Part shown: piece after piece, positions 7,086 through 18,374 of the stretch
How positions within the stretch are numbered: the first letter of the stretch is position 1
Layout of the letters: each line of letters starts with the position of its first letter
Assembly (NCBI GenBank): GCA_963383645.1
Contig: OY726565.1
Location: 42,512,944-42,576,943 of the forward strand
DNA: 64,000 nt
Direction of reading: 5' to 3'
From: Muscardinus avellanarius
Taxonomy: Eukaryota; Chordata; Mammalia; Rodentia; Gliridae
Notes under the pieces: model-generated
The model's input: only the letters and a program-made list of their open reading frames with translations
Databases searched by the model: none
Told to the model about the DNA's origin: nothing
Position numbers and translations under genes: made by a program

Positions 7086-10000
7086 CATGGAAATTTAATA
7101 ATTCTCAAGTAATAAATAGCAAGAAAGATGCCCCAAATCTGAGGTTTTGAATAGCCTCTGTGGGCTTAGGAGTGAAAGAGATGAATCTTGCTAGCTTCTG
7201 ATAGATGAAAATTTCACAGTAGCACCTTTCTTCCCAACCAAAATCCCCCAGGGAAATCAGCTGAATACCTTATATGGTAATTTTAGTTTTTCATTTCCTT
7301 GTGTAAAAATACCCTAGGAGCATTTCTACAAAAAGGAATTCCCTGGGATTTTAAACCAGCATGGTTTAGAGAAGTCCTAACTTCAAAGTTAGCTTCCCTA
7401 TGTACCTGCCCATGGGTGGCATCTTTCAAAATGAAATAATTGGAATTCGGTGGAAGTAGTGGCAGCCACACCTGGGGTTTGGTGTTAGAATAAGCAGGAA
7501 ATGTGATCTGACACTCAGCGGAACAAAGCTGTTACAGAAAGCATTGTCAGTTGAGTGTGTCCTTGATCAATTTGAAATGATTTTAACATTGAATATGGAG
7601 GTGCCTTGAGACTGAGTATGAGATGTAATCTCACCAAGACCTCATTGGGGAGTAGGGGAGCATCCTTCCCACTGTGCCAAGTGGGTGGGGGCAGGGTCCC
7701 CCCACTGCCTGCCAATTTCCCCTCTAACCATCACACACAACCCTCCGTGCATGACACAGAGGGGCATGGCGGCTGAGTGCCCTACAGCTTGCCTGTTCTT
7801 GCAGGGTCTCTCTCTTCCATTCTACCTGTTGAGGCCGTGCCAACCTTGCCCTGATGGTGGCATTGAGGCCTCTATCTCAAACACCCACTCCACTGTCAGT
7901 TCCCTGTTCCAGTCTTGTCTGTTTTGGTCTTGTTAGCTTTTTTATCTCATATTTGCCCCTTCCCATAAGGGATCATACCATCAGTTATAGTCACCTTAAG
8001 AAGAAAACCTTAGAAAGAATTGTTGGCATTCAGCCTACAGAAAGAATGTCAGAGGAGTTGGGGTGTGGCCCCAAGACCCAGTGCTGGGAAACCAACTTTC
8101 GCACAAGTGGTCTTGGCTCTGGTGTTGGAGAGGGCTCCCCTGGACCAGCTGGCCTGTTTCCAAAGTGCCTGTCCTGCTCTGGGGCTCAGTACATTCCCAC
8201 TGATTAACTCTGTTATGAACTAATTGACCCACCTTAAAAAATGGCCATAATAACTTTCAAGTTCTGGAGGATGTTGTCACAGTTTTATTTCCAGTGAGAG
8301 CCAATACTGGAATGTTCAGAGAGGCTCACTTCATTTTCTACCCTTTACCAAATTTTTGCTCAGTTCATTAGTAAATCGTCTTGGAGGAAATGAAATAAGG
8401 GGGGAAGGAAGGGAAGAAATTCACCTTTATCAAAACAGCCCTGGTAAAGGATTTTGTCGGCAAGTATTTGTAACTGCTGGCTTGTAAGAGCTTTCAGATT
8501 AACTTTGGATTGAATTTATCTGAGCTACATATTTCCTAGTCCCCAGTAAATGACTGAGAATTGATTTGGGGTGTTGACTAACTTGTTTCTCGCTGTATTG
8601 GAGTGTCCCTGGGGGATTAGGCAACGTTTTTTAATGCTGAGCTGCGAAACAGATTCTTGCCATTCTGCTTGCTAAGATGGCTACAGGGTGGGCTGATCTC
8701 ATTACACCATCTCTCCTCCTGTCCTCTGGAGTTTTTGAGTCCCTCTGCCACTGCATGGGCAATCACTAGTTCATCTAGAATTTACCCCATCAAATTCAAG
8801 TGTAGACATACCTTCTAGTTTTCATTCATATCAATGTTTGTGAAGAGTCTGCAATGAAACCTGGTTACAGTGGTGGTTAGTATCTCTGAGGACGTGGTAG
8901 AGATACTGAGCCGGCTTGGATGCAGTTGTGATGAGTGGCAGCTCACAGGTACCCCAGTCCTTGGTTGGGATTCTCTTAAGCTACTTAATTGCCACAAACT
9001 CCGGCTTCTTCACACTGGGACCCTCTTACATCCTTATAAAACTAGGCTATGTTTAATGATGTTCAACCTAACATCGGCTTGGATTAGCCTACATAGCTGA
9101 ACTGGCATTCAGAGCTCCAAAGGATACTTCCTTCTGACCCTCCCCTCTCCACTGTATTGATCGTTGCAGGCTCTTCCCTCTCCACCTCCTGACTTCACTG
9201 TCTAGGCCAGTGCAGTAACTTTTGTTTTCTTAAACTACTCAGACACTGAATAGTTTTTCTTTTAGCAGATTGCTATCTATTTCCATGATTCTTAATGGAA
9301 CTGAATCATTTCTCATCTTCAAAGCGTGGCGTGGTCTCGAGTTCCTTGTGTCTGTAGCCAAGGGGCCTGCTTTGCCCAAGGACTCCTCCTTCCCAACTCC
9401 TAATTTATCATCTTCAAATCTAGATGGCACAATTTAGTTCATCCTTCTTTCTTATAACCTGGAAGGGCTTTCCAATTAGCAGCCTGATCACTTTCTAAAA
9501 GCCCCAATTCCAGACTCCTTCCATAAAGGCCTTAAAAAATACCCACTTCCAGACCTCTTCCATAAAACCTTCCATGTAGCATTACAAATCAACAGTTCTG
9601 ATGCATACCTGTTAGAAATAAATTTAACGTGTCGTCAGAAATGACACGTTAAAAAAATGACTCAGCAAGGCAGTTTTACTTTTTGCACAAAAGGTCTTGC
9701 CACCAGGGAAGTCAGGTATGCAAGCACAAATGGCAGAAACCCGCTGGTCTTTTATTCCTAATGAGAAGTCCGCTCTGTACTCCTATTGGCGGGAGTGCAG
9801 CTTCACAATCTTGGTGTCATTGGCTAGGGGGGATGCCAGGGGAGGGCTTGGCATTTGCAATTTTTAAGTTGTTAAACCATTCTTTGATAGAAAAGATCCA
9901 ATTAAATTCTCACACCCCCTTGCACTGTACTGCCACACTCAGGGCCAGGAGCTGCTCCTTCAATACCTTGTACCCTTGGAACACGGAATCTTTCTGGATC

Positions 10001-10423
10001 TCACTTGGACACTCACATCATGAGACTGGAGTGGGAGCAGCAGGTTGCAGAGTTCCCTGGTAGAGAAGAGAGCTGGCCTTTTCTATGTTCAGACAGAATG
10101 GGATGAAATTCAAGTGGCTATGTGGACATTTTAGTCCCACCAAAACTCTTGCATTCCTACACACAACTTTAAGCAGTCTGCATTAGAAGTTTGGAAAAGA
10201 GGAAGACATTTTGTCATGGCCATTTCCTGCAGAAGGTCTGCTTCAATCCATCTGTTACACATTCTTTCTTTTAAAAAAGGCACACAGGTAATACAGAGAG
10301 ACCTAGAGCTTTTTCAGCACAAAGACTGGAGTAATGTCAAGGAAGGTACAAGAAAAAAAGATGACATTCACTCTAGATCTTCACATCTGCAAATAGAGAA
10401 AGTTATAGGTGTATGTTGTGAGT
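7086..10423. other. Unique sequence, no gene recognised
   Basis: About 3.3 kb with only short chance open frames and no recognisable exon, SINE or LTR. Some segments near 9.1-9.6 kb may be very old L2-like sequence, but I cannot support a call. Confidence 0.5.
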
Positions 10424-10456
10424 GTGAGAGAGAGAGAAAGAGAGACAGAGAGACAG

Positions 10457-10506
<50 letters not shown>
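10424..10506. repeat. (GA)n-(CA)n compound microsatellite
   Basis: A GAGA-rich block to about 10457 runs into about 24 uninterrupted CA units. It causes long antiparallel cysteine/valine pseudo-frames that are not genes. Confidence 0.95.
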
Positions 10507-10508
<2 letters not shown>

Positions 10509-10739
10509 GTGATTCGTGACTCCAAAGTGATGCAGCAGATTGTGAGACGTGATTTTTGGCATCTTTCTTCATTACATTAACATTTCAGTCTGTGCATATG
10601 TGAATCCTCTGCATATAAGTGTACATGTGCTCATCCACAGGGGCTCAGAAGACAAGATTCAAAGTGCTAGCATTAGAGACACTGCAGTTAGATGATGGAG
10701 AACGAGCTCTGAGATTGGAGTCGTATATGTTTATATCAA

Positions 10740-11040
10740 GATTTTGAATTTGGGACCTGCTGTTCTCAGAGTCGCTGCCGCGCTCTGCGCAGCCTGTTTG
10801 GAGATGTTATGGGCCCCGAGAGACCAGCTCCCTCATGAATAGGCAATTAGATGCCTCCTCCCTCCGGGCTGCAAAAGATGCTGCTCCCCTCCTGGAATTT
10901 TCTCTACTTTTAGAAAATGTGCGCTTAGCTTGTAAATGTGGTTCCCAGCGCTGGTAAGAATATTTTAATTTGAGAAACAATCACACTGTCTTCTGCAGCG
11001 GGAGGCTCTCTGCTGAGGAGCCAGGAGCCTTCCCATCCTG
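10740..11040. other. GC/CpG-richer unique block, possible regulatory element
   Basis: This block has several CpG sites and clean unique sequence with a homeodomain-type ATTAG/CAATTAG core near 10845. It stands out from the AT-rich surroundings. No promoter elements or exon are identified. A conserved enhancer is one possibility, without direct evidence. Confidence 0.2.
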
Positions 11041-11257
11041 ATGCTCTTGCAAGGTTCAGCAGTGCCTGCCTGGGAATCCTTTACAAACACAGCACTGCAC
11101 AACCATCTCCCACAATACATAGTAAACATAATTGTTCTCACATTAAGAAGAAGAAAACAAACAGAGGTGGCAGATATGTTCCTCTGTTTTCTCAGCAGGC
11201 AGAGAGGCTGTGAAGCACAGGCTGCCTAGGGTCCCAGGATCTCCCTCCCATTAGCTG

Positions 11258-11430
11258 GCCAAGCTTGGACAAGCTGCTTAACCCCTCTGTGCCTCAGGTT
11301 CCTTCCTCTGCTCAGTGACTTTCAAATGATTATTGGCAGATTAAATGAGGCAATCCATAAAAATGTTTAGAATACTATTTGATGCACATAAGCTTTTAAT
11401 GTGGCTGTGGTTGCTGCTACTGTTATAGAA
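11258..11430 (+). mobile_element. MIR SINE
   Basis: Shows the MIR core order: 'gacaagctgcttaacc', then 'cctctgtgcctcaggttcc', then 'attaaatgaggcaat' and a terminal 'cttttaatgtggctgt' region. Ancient and diverged. Confidence 0.8.
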
Positions 11431-11629
11431 GATACAGTAAAAAGAAAATGGGCCTTCTACCTGCAATTTTAATACAGATTTAAGCATATTCATGCCTCAG
11501 AAAAGGCAGTACTTTCACTTTAGATCTTGGTATGACCTCTTTTTCCTAGCCAGTGCTAGTATTTTTTTTTTCTATCAGAATTGAGTCCATTATAAGAAAA
11601 TTCAATTTAAGGAACTCAGACCCTTCACC

Positions 11630-12085
11630 TTTCTTAAAATCTTGTACCAGCTCCCTATCATTTATAGGGGAAAAAATTTTAAACTCCTTGGTAAGATATA
11701 AGTGGCTCTTTGCAATGTGGCAACCCACTTCTCAGTGTCCATCCATTAGATACCCTCCATTTGTGAGTCATGCAGCAGCAATGCTGAACAGGACTCAGTA
11801 TGTCACTCTCTCGGGTCTCTGAGAGATGTATGGAGTGCAAACGTATGAAATACTACCCACCTGCTGCCTTTGCTTTGCCTGGCTTCTCCTACGGCAAGCC
11901 TTCCCTTACACTCATGTTCTCGTAGGTAAGGTATTACCTCCATCCTCTTTGCCTTACCCACAGCTTTAGTCTCTTACTTACTACTTGGGATTGTGATGTA
12001 TTTGTTTACAGGCTTGTCTTCTGGATCTGCCTTTGAGTTCCTTGTGGACCTATTCATTTCTGTATCCTAGTACTGAACCAACAGC
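11630..12085 (+). mobile_element. L2 LINE 3' end
   Basis: Contains degraded forms of the L2 3' region: CTTGTACCAGCTCCCT, a 'tgctttgcctgg...' block, and 'gtttacaggcttgtcttctgg...ctgtatcctag'. Diverged, with no coding potential. Confidence 0.65.
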
Positions 12086-12152
12086 ACAGACTCTGTGACT
12101 CGAAAAAAAAATTGTTTTATTGTTAAGTTGAAATAGTAAATATTTATATTCT

Positions 12153-12360
12153 TTTTTTTCAGAACTGGGAATTGAACCCAGGGACATTCTACCTCTGAGT
12201 TATACCCTCAGTCCTTTTTGTAGTCCTTTATTTTGAAACAGGGTCTCACTAAGTTGCAGAGGGCCTCACTAACGCTCACTAAAGCTGGCCATAAATCTGT
12301 GATCCTCCTGTCTCAGCCTCTTAAGTACTGAGATAACAAGTATGTATCACCATGGCCAGC
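12153..12360 (-). mobile_element. B1/ID composite SINE (sciurid type)
   Basis: Antisense copy, poly-T first, then ID half, then B1 half. It is flanked by a direct repeat TATTTATATTCTT (about 12140 and 12364). Confidence 0.9.
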
Positions 12361-13059
12361 TAATATTTATATTCTTAAAGCAAACACTGCTGTATTGTTT
12401 GTTGATTTTTTTCTTTACATCAATGAGATCAATTATTTAAAATAATCTGTGGAACAAGGCATATTAATATAAATAAAGTACAGCTAGCAGTAGAATATAG
12501 TATCTGAGGTACCTCACAGAATCAAAACAGAGAGGATGTGGCAATAATTTTAATTTGAGGATTAGTAAGTAGAAAGAGTTTCATGTGATGCTCAGGTTGA
12601 AACCCTTGTTAGAAGGAAAATCATGGAACTATTAAAGAAATTTGAGAGATCAAGCAGAACGAGTAATATTGTGGGTAATATTATGAATTATGGGGGGACC
12701 CATGTTGAAGCCTAGGACTTCCAGGTAGATTTGTAACTTAGGGGAGAGGTCAGAGTTAGAGTTGTACACTTCTAATAATCACTGACATCAGGGAATGGGT
12801 GTATTGGGGGGAAAGAAAAGTAGAAAGAGAGAAAAACAAGTATAGACCCTTAGGTTGCCTACATTTAAGGAATTAAATGTAAAGAGGGGTCAATGAAGGA
12901 GAACCTGGGTGTTAAGAGAAACAGGATAGAGAATGCAATCTCATGGGATTCGAGGAAAAAATTTCAAGATGGAGGCAATCGTCTTTGGAGGGAAATTTGG
13001 CTCACTCACTACCTGACACATAGTCTAGAAACTTATCTGGGTTTCCATACCTCGTATTT
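12361..13059. other. Unique sequence, no gene recognised
   Basis: AT-rich DNA with no supported feature. Confidence 0.5.
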
Positions 13060-13205
13060 TTTTGGTAATCGTTTGTTTTTGCATCTGTCTGTCCTTCTAG
13101 ACGGAAGACTCCTCCCAGATAGAAACATATTTTATTTGTATATTTCCAACTTAGAAGATTACCTGGAATATAGTAGGACCCAGTGATTGCTTGGTGAATG
13201 AGTTA
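13060..13205 (+). mobile_element. L2 LINE 3' end fragment
   Basis: Degraded form of the terminal L2 motif, including 'ctgtctgtccttctag...' and 'tagtaggacccagtgattgcttggtgaatgag'. Confidence 0.6.
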
Positions 13206-13544
13206 GTAAACAAAAAGCAATTGGGAAGATAAAGATAAGGAAAGACTTGTACTTGAGGAAGAGGTGTGGCTCCTGACATTAAAAAATGAGTGTCAGAATA
13301 ATTTTCTGCTTTTGAGAAAGGAAGAAACAGAGTATGTAAAGAGGTGATTCAAAAGTAAACACTTAGACAAAGCCAGAATCCTCCACTGTGGCATGAAATT
13401 CATCAATTGAAGTCTCATGAATTTGAGACTTGTGATTTGTGAGGTATTACCGTGAATCATGTGGGAAGTAAAGATTTCTATAACATTCCAGCTGCCTGAA
13501 CTCAACCGGCCACATGATTAATGACATTGCCAGGCACATCCAGA

Positions 13545-13690
13545 GCCTTTCATTTCCCAAGCACTTTATAAACATTGAGTAATCTCACAATACCCTTGTG
13601 AGATATTATCATGTTCATTTTCCATATGGTTAACTGAACCAAGGAGGTTAAATGACTTGCTCAGAGGCCACACTGGAAGTCAGTAACATA
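13545..13690 (-). mobile_element. MIR SINE (antisense)
   Basis: Shows 'gcactttataaacattgag...', 'cattttccatatggttaactgaacc' and 'ggttaaatgacttgctcagaggccacactgg', the antisense order of MIR. Confidence 0.75.
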
Positions 13691-14871
13691 AAATGTGCAG
13701 AATGAAGGGGCTTCCAGGTCCCACACCTCACCAGAGATTGTTGAACCGAGCCTCACTCTTTACACTAAGAAGGCTGACCGACAGGCCGGGGCCATAACAG
13801 ATCATACATTACAGCTGAGATAAATGAGAATTAGTGTGCTGTCTCTCACAGGCCAGGCCTAGTCCCCGAAAAGAGAGAAAACAATGCTCTACAGGACGTA
13901 AGAAGTGCCCGGAAATGAGCAGACCCTGACCTGGGTGGAATCTCCTGCATAAACTTCTAAAGCTTTTTAACTAAGATAAGAAGGGGGATGGGGACAGAGA
14001 AAGGCAGGCAGAGGAAACTGGTTGATGAGCATCTTCAGTCTGAACACTGAGGCCCTCTGGCCTGCCTTGCAAATGTTTGCACCATTCCTTATTATGTGGT
14101 TTTTATTTTAAGTTGTCTTTTTATACTTTCCCTATCTCCATATTTCTCAACCTGATGCTGCTTTGGTCTTATAAACTACCAAAATATTGTCAGACAGTCA
14201 ACGTTTATGCACATGGCCTGTAAGAAAGCCACAGGCTTCTGATGAACTGGGGAGGTAAAGTTTGACAGTCTTTGTAATTGAGCAGCTCACTAAGTTGGGA
14301 AGTGTGTCCCTGATTTGCAACTACATGTTGATAGCCAAATCTTGGAATTTCTTTGAGCTTTAATTGTTGTCAGTACTCTACACATATTTTATCTCCCTGG
14401 CCTCCACATGGGAGCTCAAAGACCCAGTGACAACCTGCGCATTCTGCCTGAGGGTGCTGGCTTTAGGAGCATGCTCAATCTGCCTGCTGGTGGCAGATTA
14501 GAGACCACGAGGAGCTAATGTCTTGGCAGTGAATTTGACTGAAGAGTATGGGGATTGGTGCAGAAGACCACAGCTTTCCAACCCCTCATACACCCTGCGA
14601 AGCCTCTCTAGTGTCCTCGACAAGATACCTGCAGCAGTCACTTGTTTGGTAACACACGCCCTGTACTTACTTCTCTTTCTTAACCCATCTCATTTCCCCC
14701 ACTCTCCTAAGAGAGCTTCCTCATTATTTCCATCCAATAAGCCACTCTACTTAAATTCCTGTGCAAAGTCTGCTTCCAGGCAGCCTCAGCTAAGGCCATC
14801 ACAAGGTTTACAAGGATAACTAATGATAACGAAGCTTTGAAGTTCTCATAATAATCACGTGGATATATCAC
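13691..14871. other. Unique sequence, no gene recognised
   Basis: No repeat or exon that I can support. A 98-codon open frame at 14523-14819 has no recognisable domain. Confidence 0.5.
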
Positions 14872-15006
14872 AATGTTCAAAACACTTTCTCATGAGATCC
14901 TTACAATCAGTGGTGAGTTAGGATGTCGTAATTATTGTCCCCACCTAACACTGAAGACACAGAAAACTCGGTAGGATTTAAGTGCCTCAGCAAAAGTCAG
15001 GGTTGG
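14872..15006 (-). mobile_element. MIR SINE fragment (antisense)
   Basis: 'aacactttctcatgagatccttacaa...' and 'ccccacctaacactgaagacacagaaa...' match the antisense MIR layout. It serves as the target for the next SINE. Confidence 0.6.
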
Positions 15007-15179
15007 GGCCGGGCGTGGTGGCGCACGCTTGTAATCCCCGCGCTTGGGAGGCAGAGACAGGAGGATCGTCAGGAGACCCTGTTTCCAAATTAAAAAAAAA
15101 AGTATAAAATAGGTCTGGGAGTATAGCCTGGAGGTAGAAGGGCTTCCAGTAACCCCAGTACCACAAAAAAAAAAAAAAA
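15007..15179 (+). mobile_element. B1/ID composite SINE with internal deletion
   Basis: B1 start GGCCGGGCGTGGTGGCGC and a long A tail. It is flanked by the duplication AAAAGTCAGGGTT (14992 and 15177). About 50 bases of the usual middle part are missing, between GGATCGTCAGG and AGACCCTG. Confidence 0.95.
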
Positions 15180-15606
15180 GTCAGGGTTAGGGAGTGGTGC
15201 CTTGGCCTGTACTTTAGACCTCTGTCTCCAAAACCCCAATCTATTTTTACCTCTTAACTGTGTCCTCAGGTCCTTTAGCCATTTACACAGTGGTGACTTC
15301 TAATGCTTCTGTGAAATGTAGGCAACATTAGTGTAGTTGAATAGCTATTTAACCTTTACCTACATGTTACATTTCATTGAAGTATGTTAACTACATATCC
15401 ATTTTAAAACTTTGATTAGATGCTATTGTGTTTTAAAGTAAACAGAACATTTAGACCTAAATTATATCTTGATTCTCTTTAGAAATGTTAAACATTATCA
15501 AAGTCAGCTGTCCTTCTGACATTTTTATGAATATTTTTATAATTTATATTATATTGTTTTCAGATAATCTCTGGAATTAAAAGCTATCTTAAAATTCAGA
15601 GGTGTT
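15180..15606. other. Unique sequence
   Basis: AT-rich intervening DNA with no feature seen. Confidence 0.5.
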
Positions 15607-15828
15607 GCCGGGCGTGGTGGCGCATGCTTGTAATCCCTGCGCTTGGGAGGCTGAGACAGGAGGATCGTACAGGTTCAAAGCCAGCCTCAGCTACTTAGTG
15701 AGGCTCTTAGCAACTTAGTGAGACCCTGTTTCTAAATAAAATGTAAAATAGGTCTGGGAGTATAGCTCGGAGGTAGAAAGCCTCTGGGTTCCACCTCCAG
15801 TACCACCAAAAAAAAAAAAAAAAAAAAA
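15607..15828 (+). mobile_element. B1/ID composite SINE, full length
   Basis: Complete B1 half, 'ggtctgggagtatagctcgg' ID half and A20 tail. Duplicated target AAAATTCAGAGGTGTT lies at 15591-15606 and again after the tail. Confidence 0.96.
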
Positions 15829-15867
15829 TTCAGAGGTGTTGAAATCTCATGTAAAGTATCTGCTGTG

Positions 15868-15869
<2 letters not shown>

Positions 15870-15916
<47 letters not shown>

Positions 15917-15939
15917 GATAGATAGATATAGATAGATAG
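15870..15939. repeat. (TA)n-(GATA)n microsatellite
   Basis: About 22 TA units followed by a short interrupted GATA run. Confidence 0.95.
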
Positions 15940-16352
15940 TAGGGAGGCCACTGTAACACAAGAGGGCTCATTTCATTATTGAAAATTTTGTTTGTTTAAA
16001 GTGCTTTTCTTTCACTGATCAAAATGGATTTCTTATAAACCCACCACTACCACAACCATTATTCTGGTTAAGACCTCTAGAAATAAACAGAACAAGTTTA
16101 ATCATGTGTCTTAACATGGGCTCTTTCTGCATTAAAATAAGTCTTTAAGTTCATCACCTTTTCTTGCATTGGCATCTGTGTGTGGTCTTGCTGTGAGTAG
16201 GCGTAGCTGCTCTAGGACCCCTAACTACTAACTAGTTTTGGATTCTTCTACTCTGGTCTTCTTATAGGGACTGTTTTCATTCTTCTTTGGATGGACCCAG
16301 CATTCTTGGCATCTTTTAATACATAGGCTCATATTTTTACTGTTATTATTTC

Positions 16353-16355
<3 letters not shown>

Positions 16356-16402
<47 letters not shown>
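16356..16402. repeat. (GT)n microsatellite
   Basis: About 23 GT units directly abutting a SINE, at the position of the SINE's 3' tail. Confidence 0.95.
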
Positions 16403-16405
<3 letters not shown>

Positions 16406-16574
16406 TGGACCCAGGGGCACTCTATCTCTGAGCTAAATCCCTAGCTCTTTTAATTTTTGCTCTGAAATAGGGTCTTGCTAGGTTGCTGAGAGTCTTACTG
16501 CTCTGCTGAGGCTGGTCTCCAGTTTTGGCCTCCAAAGCAATGGGATTATAGACCTGCACCCCACGCCAGGCTTA
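16403..16574 (-). mobile_element. B1/ID composite SINE, diverged
   Basis: Antisense: 'ttggacccaggggcactctatctctgagc', then 'gaaatagggtcttgctaggttgctgag', then 'gggattatagacctgcaccccacgccaggct'. The many differences suggest an older copy. Confidence 0.85.
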
Positions 16575-16969
16575 GGTCTCTTTTGAAGCTATAAGTATGC
16601 TAGTTTACCCTTGATTGAACTTTCACTTTATCTTAGTTTTCTTAAAGTGCTCTTCTTTGGCTTTAAAACTATATGTATTTATCAAAGCCACACTTGTTAT
16701 TTGCTCTTTGCCTTGGAGGCATAGCTTTGTGGGTATTTTTTTCTCCTTGCAGCTGCAGTTTGAGGGAATTAGTTTGCTAGAAGGAAGTATAAACCATTCT
16801 TACCTCTCCATATTTCTTCCCCTAATATCCTACTTGGAGGTACGTTTTGGCCTTGACCCTCAGCCTTCCTCTCCTCCCCACAATCTTCTCAGCATCCCCA
16901 GAATACAAAGAACATGGATTTGATTCTAGCAAGCATGAGTTTTAACTTGGCCTCCACCACTGGATCGAT
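16575..16969. other. Unique sequence
   Basis: No supported feature. A 102-codon open frame at 16615 has no recognisable domain. Confidence 0.45.
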
Positions 16970-17378
16970 TTTCTTGTGTTGCCATAAAAATTATAACAAA
17001 CCAGATGGCGTAACAACAATGAAGACGTGTTCTTTCCCAGTTTAGGAGTCAGAAGTTTGAGATGAAGGCACAGGCAGAGCTGCATTCTTTCCGGAGGCCC
17101 TGGGAGATGATAATTCCTTGTTTCTTCCCTTCTCTTGAGACCTTTCCTCCTTGGCTGTGGCTGTGTCTCCCTCTTCCGCCCTCAAGTCACATTCTCTTCT
17201 GAGTTTTCCAAGTATACTCTGCTCCCCCCTCATGGGGATAGTCACAAAGGGGCTGACAGCCCATGCTGGAGAACTAAACTGTCTCTGCTTCTCAAAACCC
17301 CTAATTAGTTACATCTGCAAATTACCTTTTTCCAAATAAGGCAATATCCACAAGTGCATGAGATTAGAACCTGATACT
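16970..17378 (-). mobile_element. MaLR/MLT-like LTR remnant (antisense)
   Basis: 'gttgccataaaaattataacaaacc...gatggcgtaaca' at the start and 'ctaattagttacatctgcaaattacctttttccaaataaggc' near the end resemble the antisense of an old mammalian LTR of the MaLR/ERVL kind. The exact family is uncertain. Confidence 0.55.
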
Positions 17379-17380
17379 TT

Positions 17381-17579
17381 TTTTTTTTTTTTTTTTTTTT
17401 GGTGGTACTGGGGTTCCTGGAAACCCTTCTACATCCGGGCTACACTCCCAGACCTATTTTATATATATTTTTTGGAAATAGGGTCTCTTAAGCCAGCGCG
17501 GCTGGCTTCAAACCAGCACGATCCTCCTGTCTCCGCCTCCCAAGCGCAGGGATTACAAGCGTGCGCCACCATGCCCTGC
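17381..17579 (-). mobile_element. B1/ID composite SINE
   Basis: T-tract, then 'ggtggtactggggttcctgg', ending in 'gcgtgcgccaccatgccctgc'. Target duplication AGAACCTGATACTTTT at 17366 and 17580. It inserted at the edge of the old LTR. Confidence 0.95.
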
Positions 17580-17689
17580 AGAACCTGATACTTTTGATAA
17601 CCACAATACAGAGCAGTTCTGTTAGGTTTTATTAGTAGTATTTTAAGCAAGAATGTGAGCCTTATTTTTTTAGTCCTATTAATAGGAGC

Positions 17690-17785
17690 CAATATTACTC
17701 CTTTACAGGATGATTTTGAGGTTTTAATGAGATATTATGTAAGAGCTTCAGCACATAAGAGCTCAATGAATTTTAGCTATCCTGC
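17690..17785 (+). mobile_element. MIR SINE fragment
   Basis: 'ttttgaggttttaatgagatatta...agcacataagagctcaatgaattttagct' matches the MIR 3' half. Confidence 0.6.
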
Positions 17786-18124
17786 CTTCTAGATAGTTTC
17801 TATGTGTGCTATTCAAGAGAGAGATCTTAATCTTCCCTGACTTTAGTCTTCTAAATCTTTATACTTAGAGATTAAAATGCTTTACACTTAAGAGATTAAA
17901 ATACGGCATTTTGGGAAGATCAAATGACATAATATCTGTGGAGGTGCTTTGTCAGACACAGTCTGCTACAAAACTTTCTGCTGCTGCTATTTCAACATTA
18001 ACATCAGTTTATGTTAAAGTGTAGCTAAGTACAAGTCCCAGATATTCTTCCAGTGAATTATAGTCTAAATCATTTCTCTTCCAGTCTATATTTGTTCAAT
18101 AGATTTTTAATCCAAATATAAATT

Positions 18125-18127
<3 letters not shown>

Positions 18128-18167
<40 letters not shown>

Positions 18168-18374
18168 TCAGCACTGGGGATTGATCCCAGAGGCATTCTA
18201 CCTCCAAGCTACATTTTATATCCCAACCCTATTTTATTATTTTATTTTGAAACAGGGTCTCTCTAAGTTGAAGAGGGCCTCACTAAGTAGCTGAGGCTGG
18301 CCATGAACCTGTGATCCTCCAGTTTCAGTGTCCTCAAGTACTGAGATTACAAGTGTGTGTCACCACACCTGGCT
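18128..18374 (-). mobile_element. B1/ID composite SINE with (TTTA)n tail
   Basis: A tail of about 11 TTTA units precedes the antisense body. Target duplication CAAATATAAATTTTA at 18113 and 18375. Confidence 0.95.
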
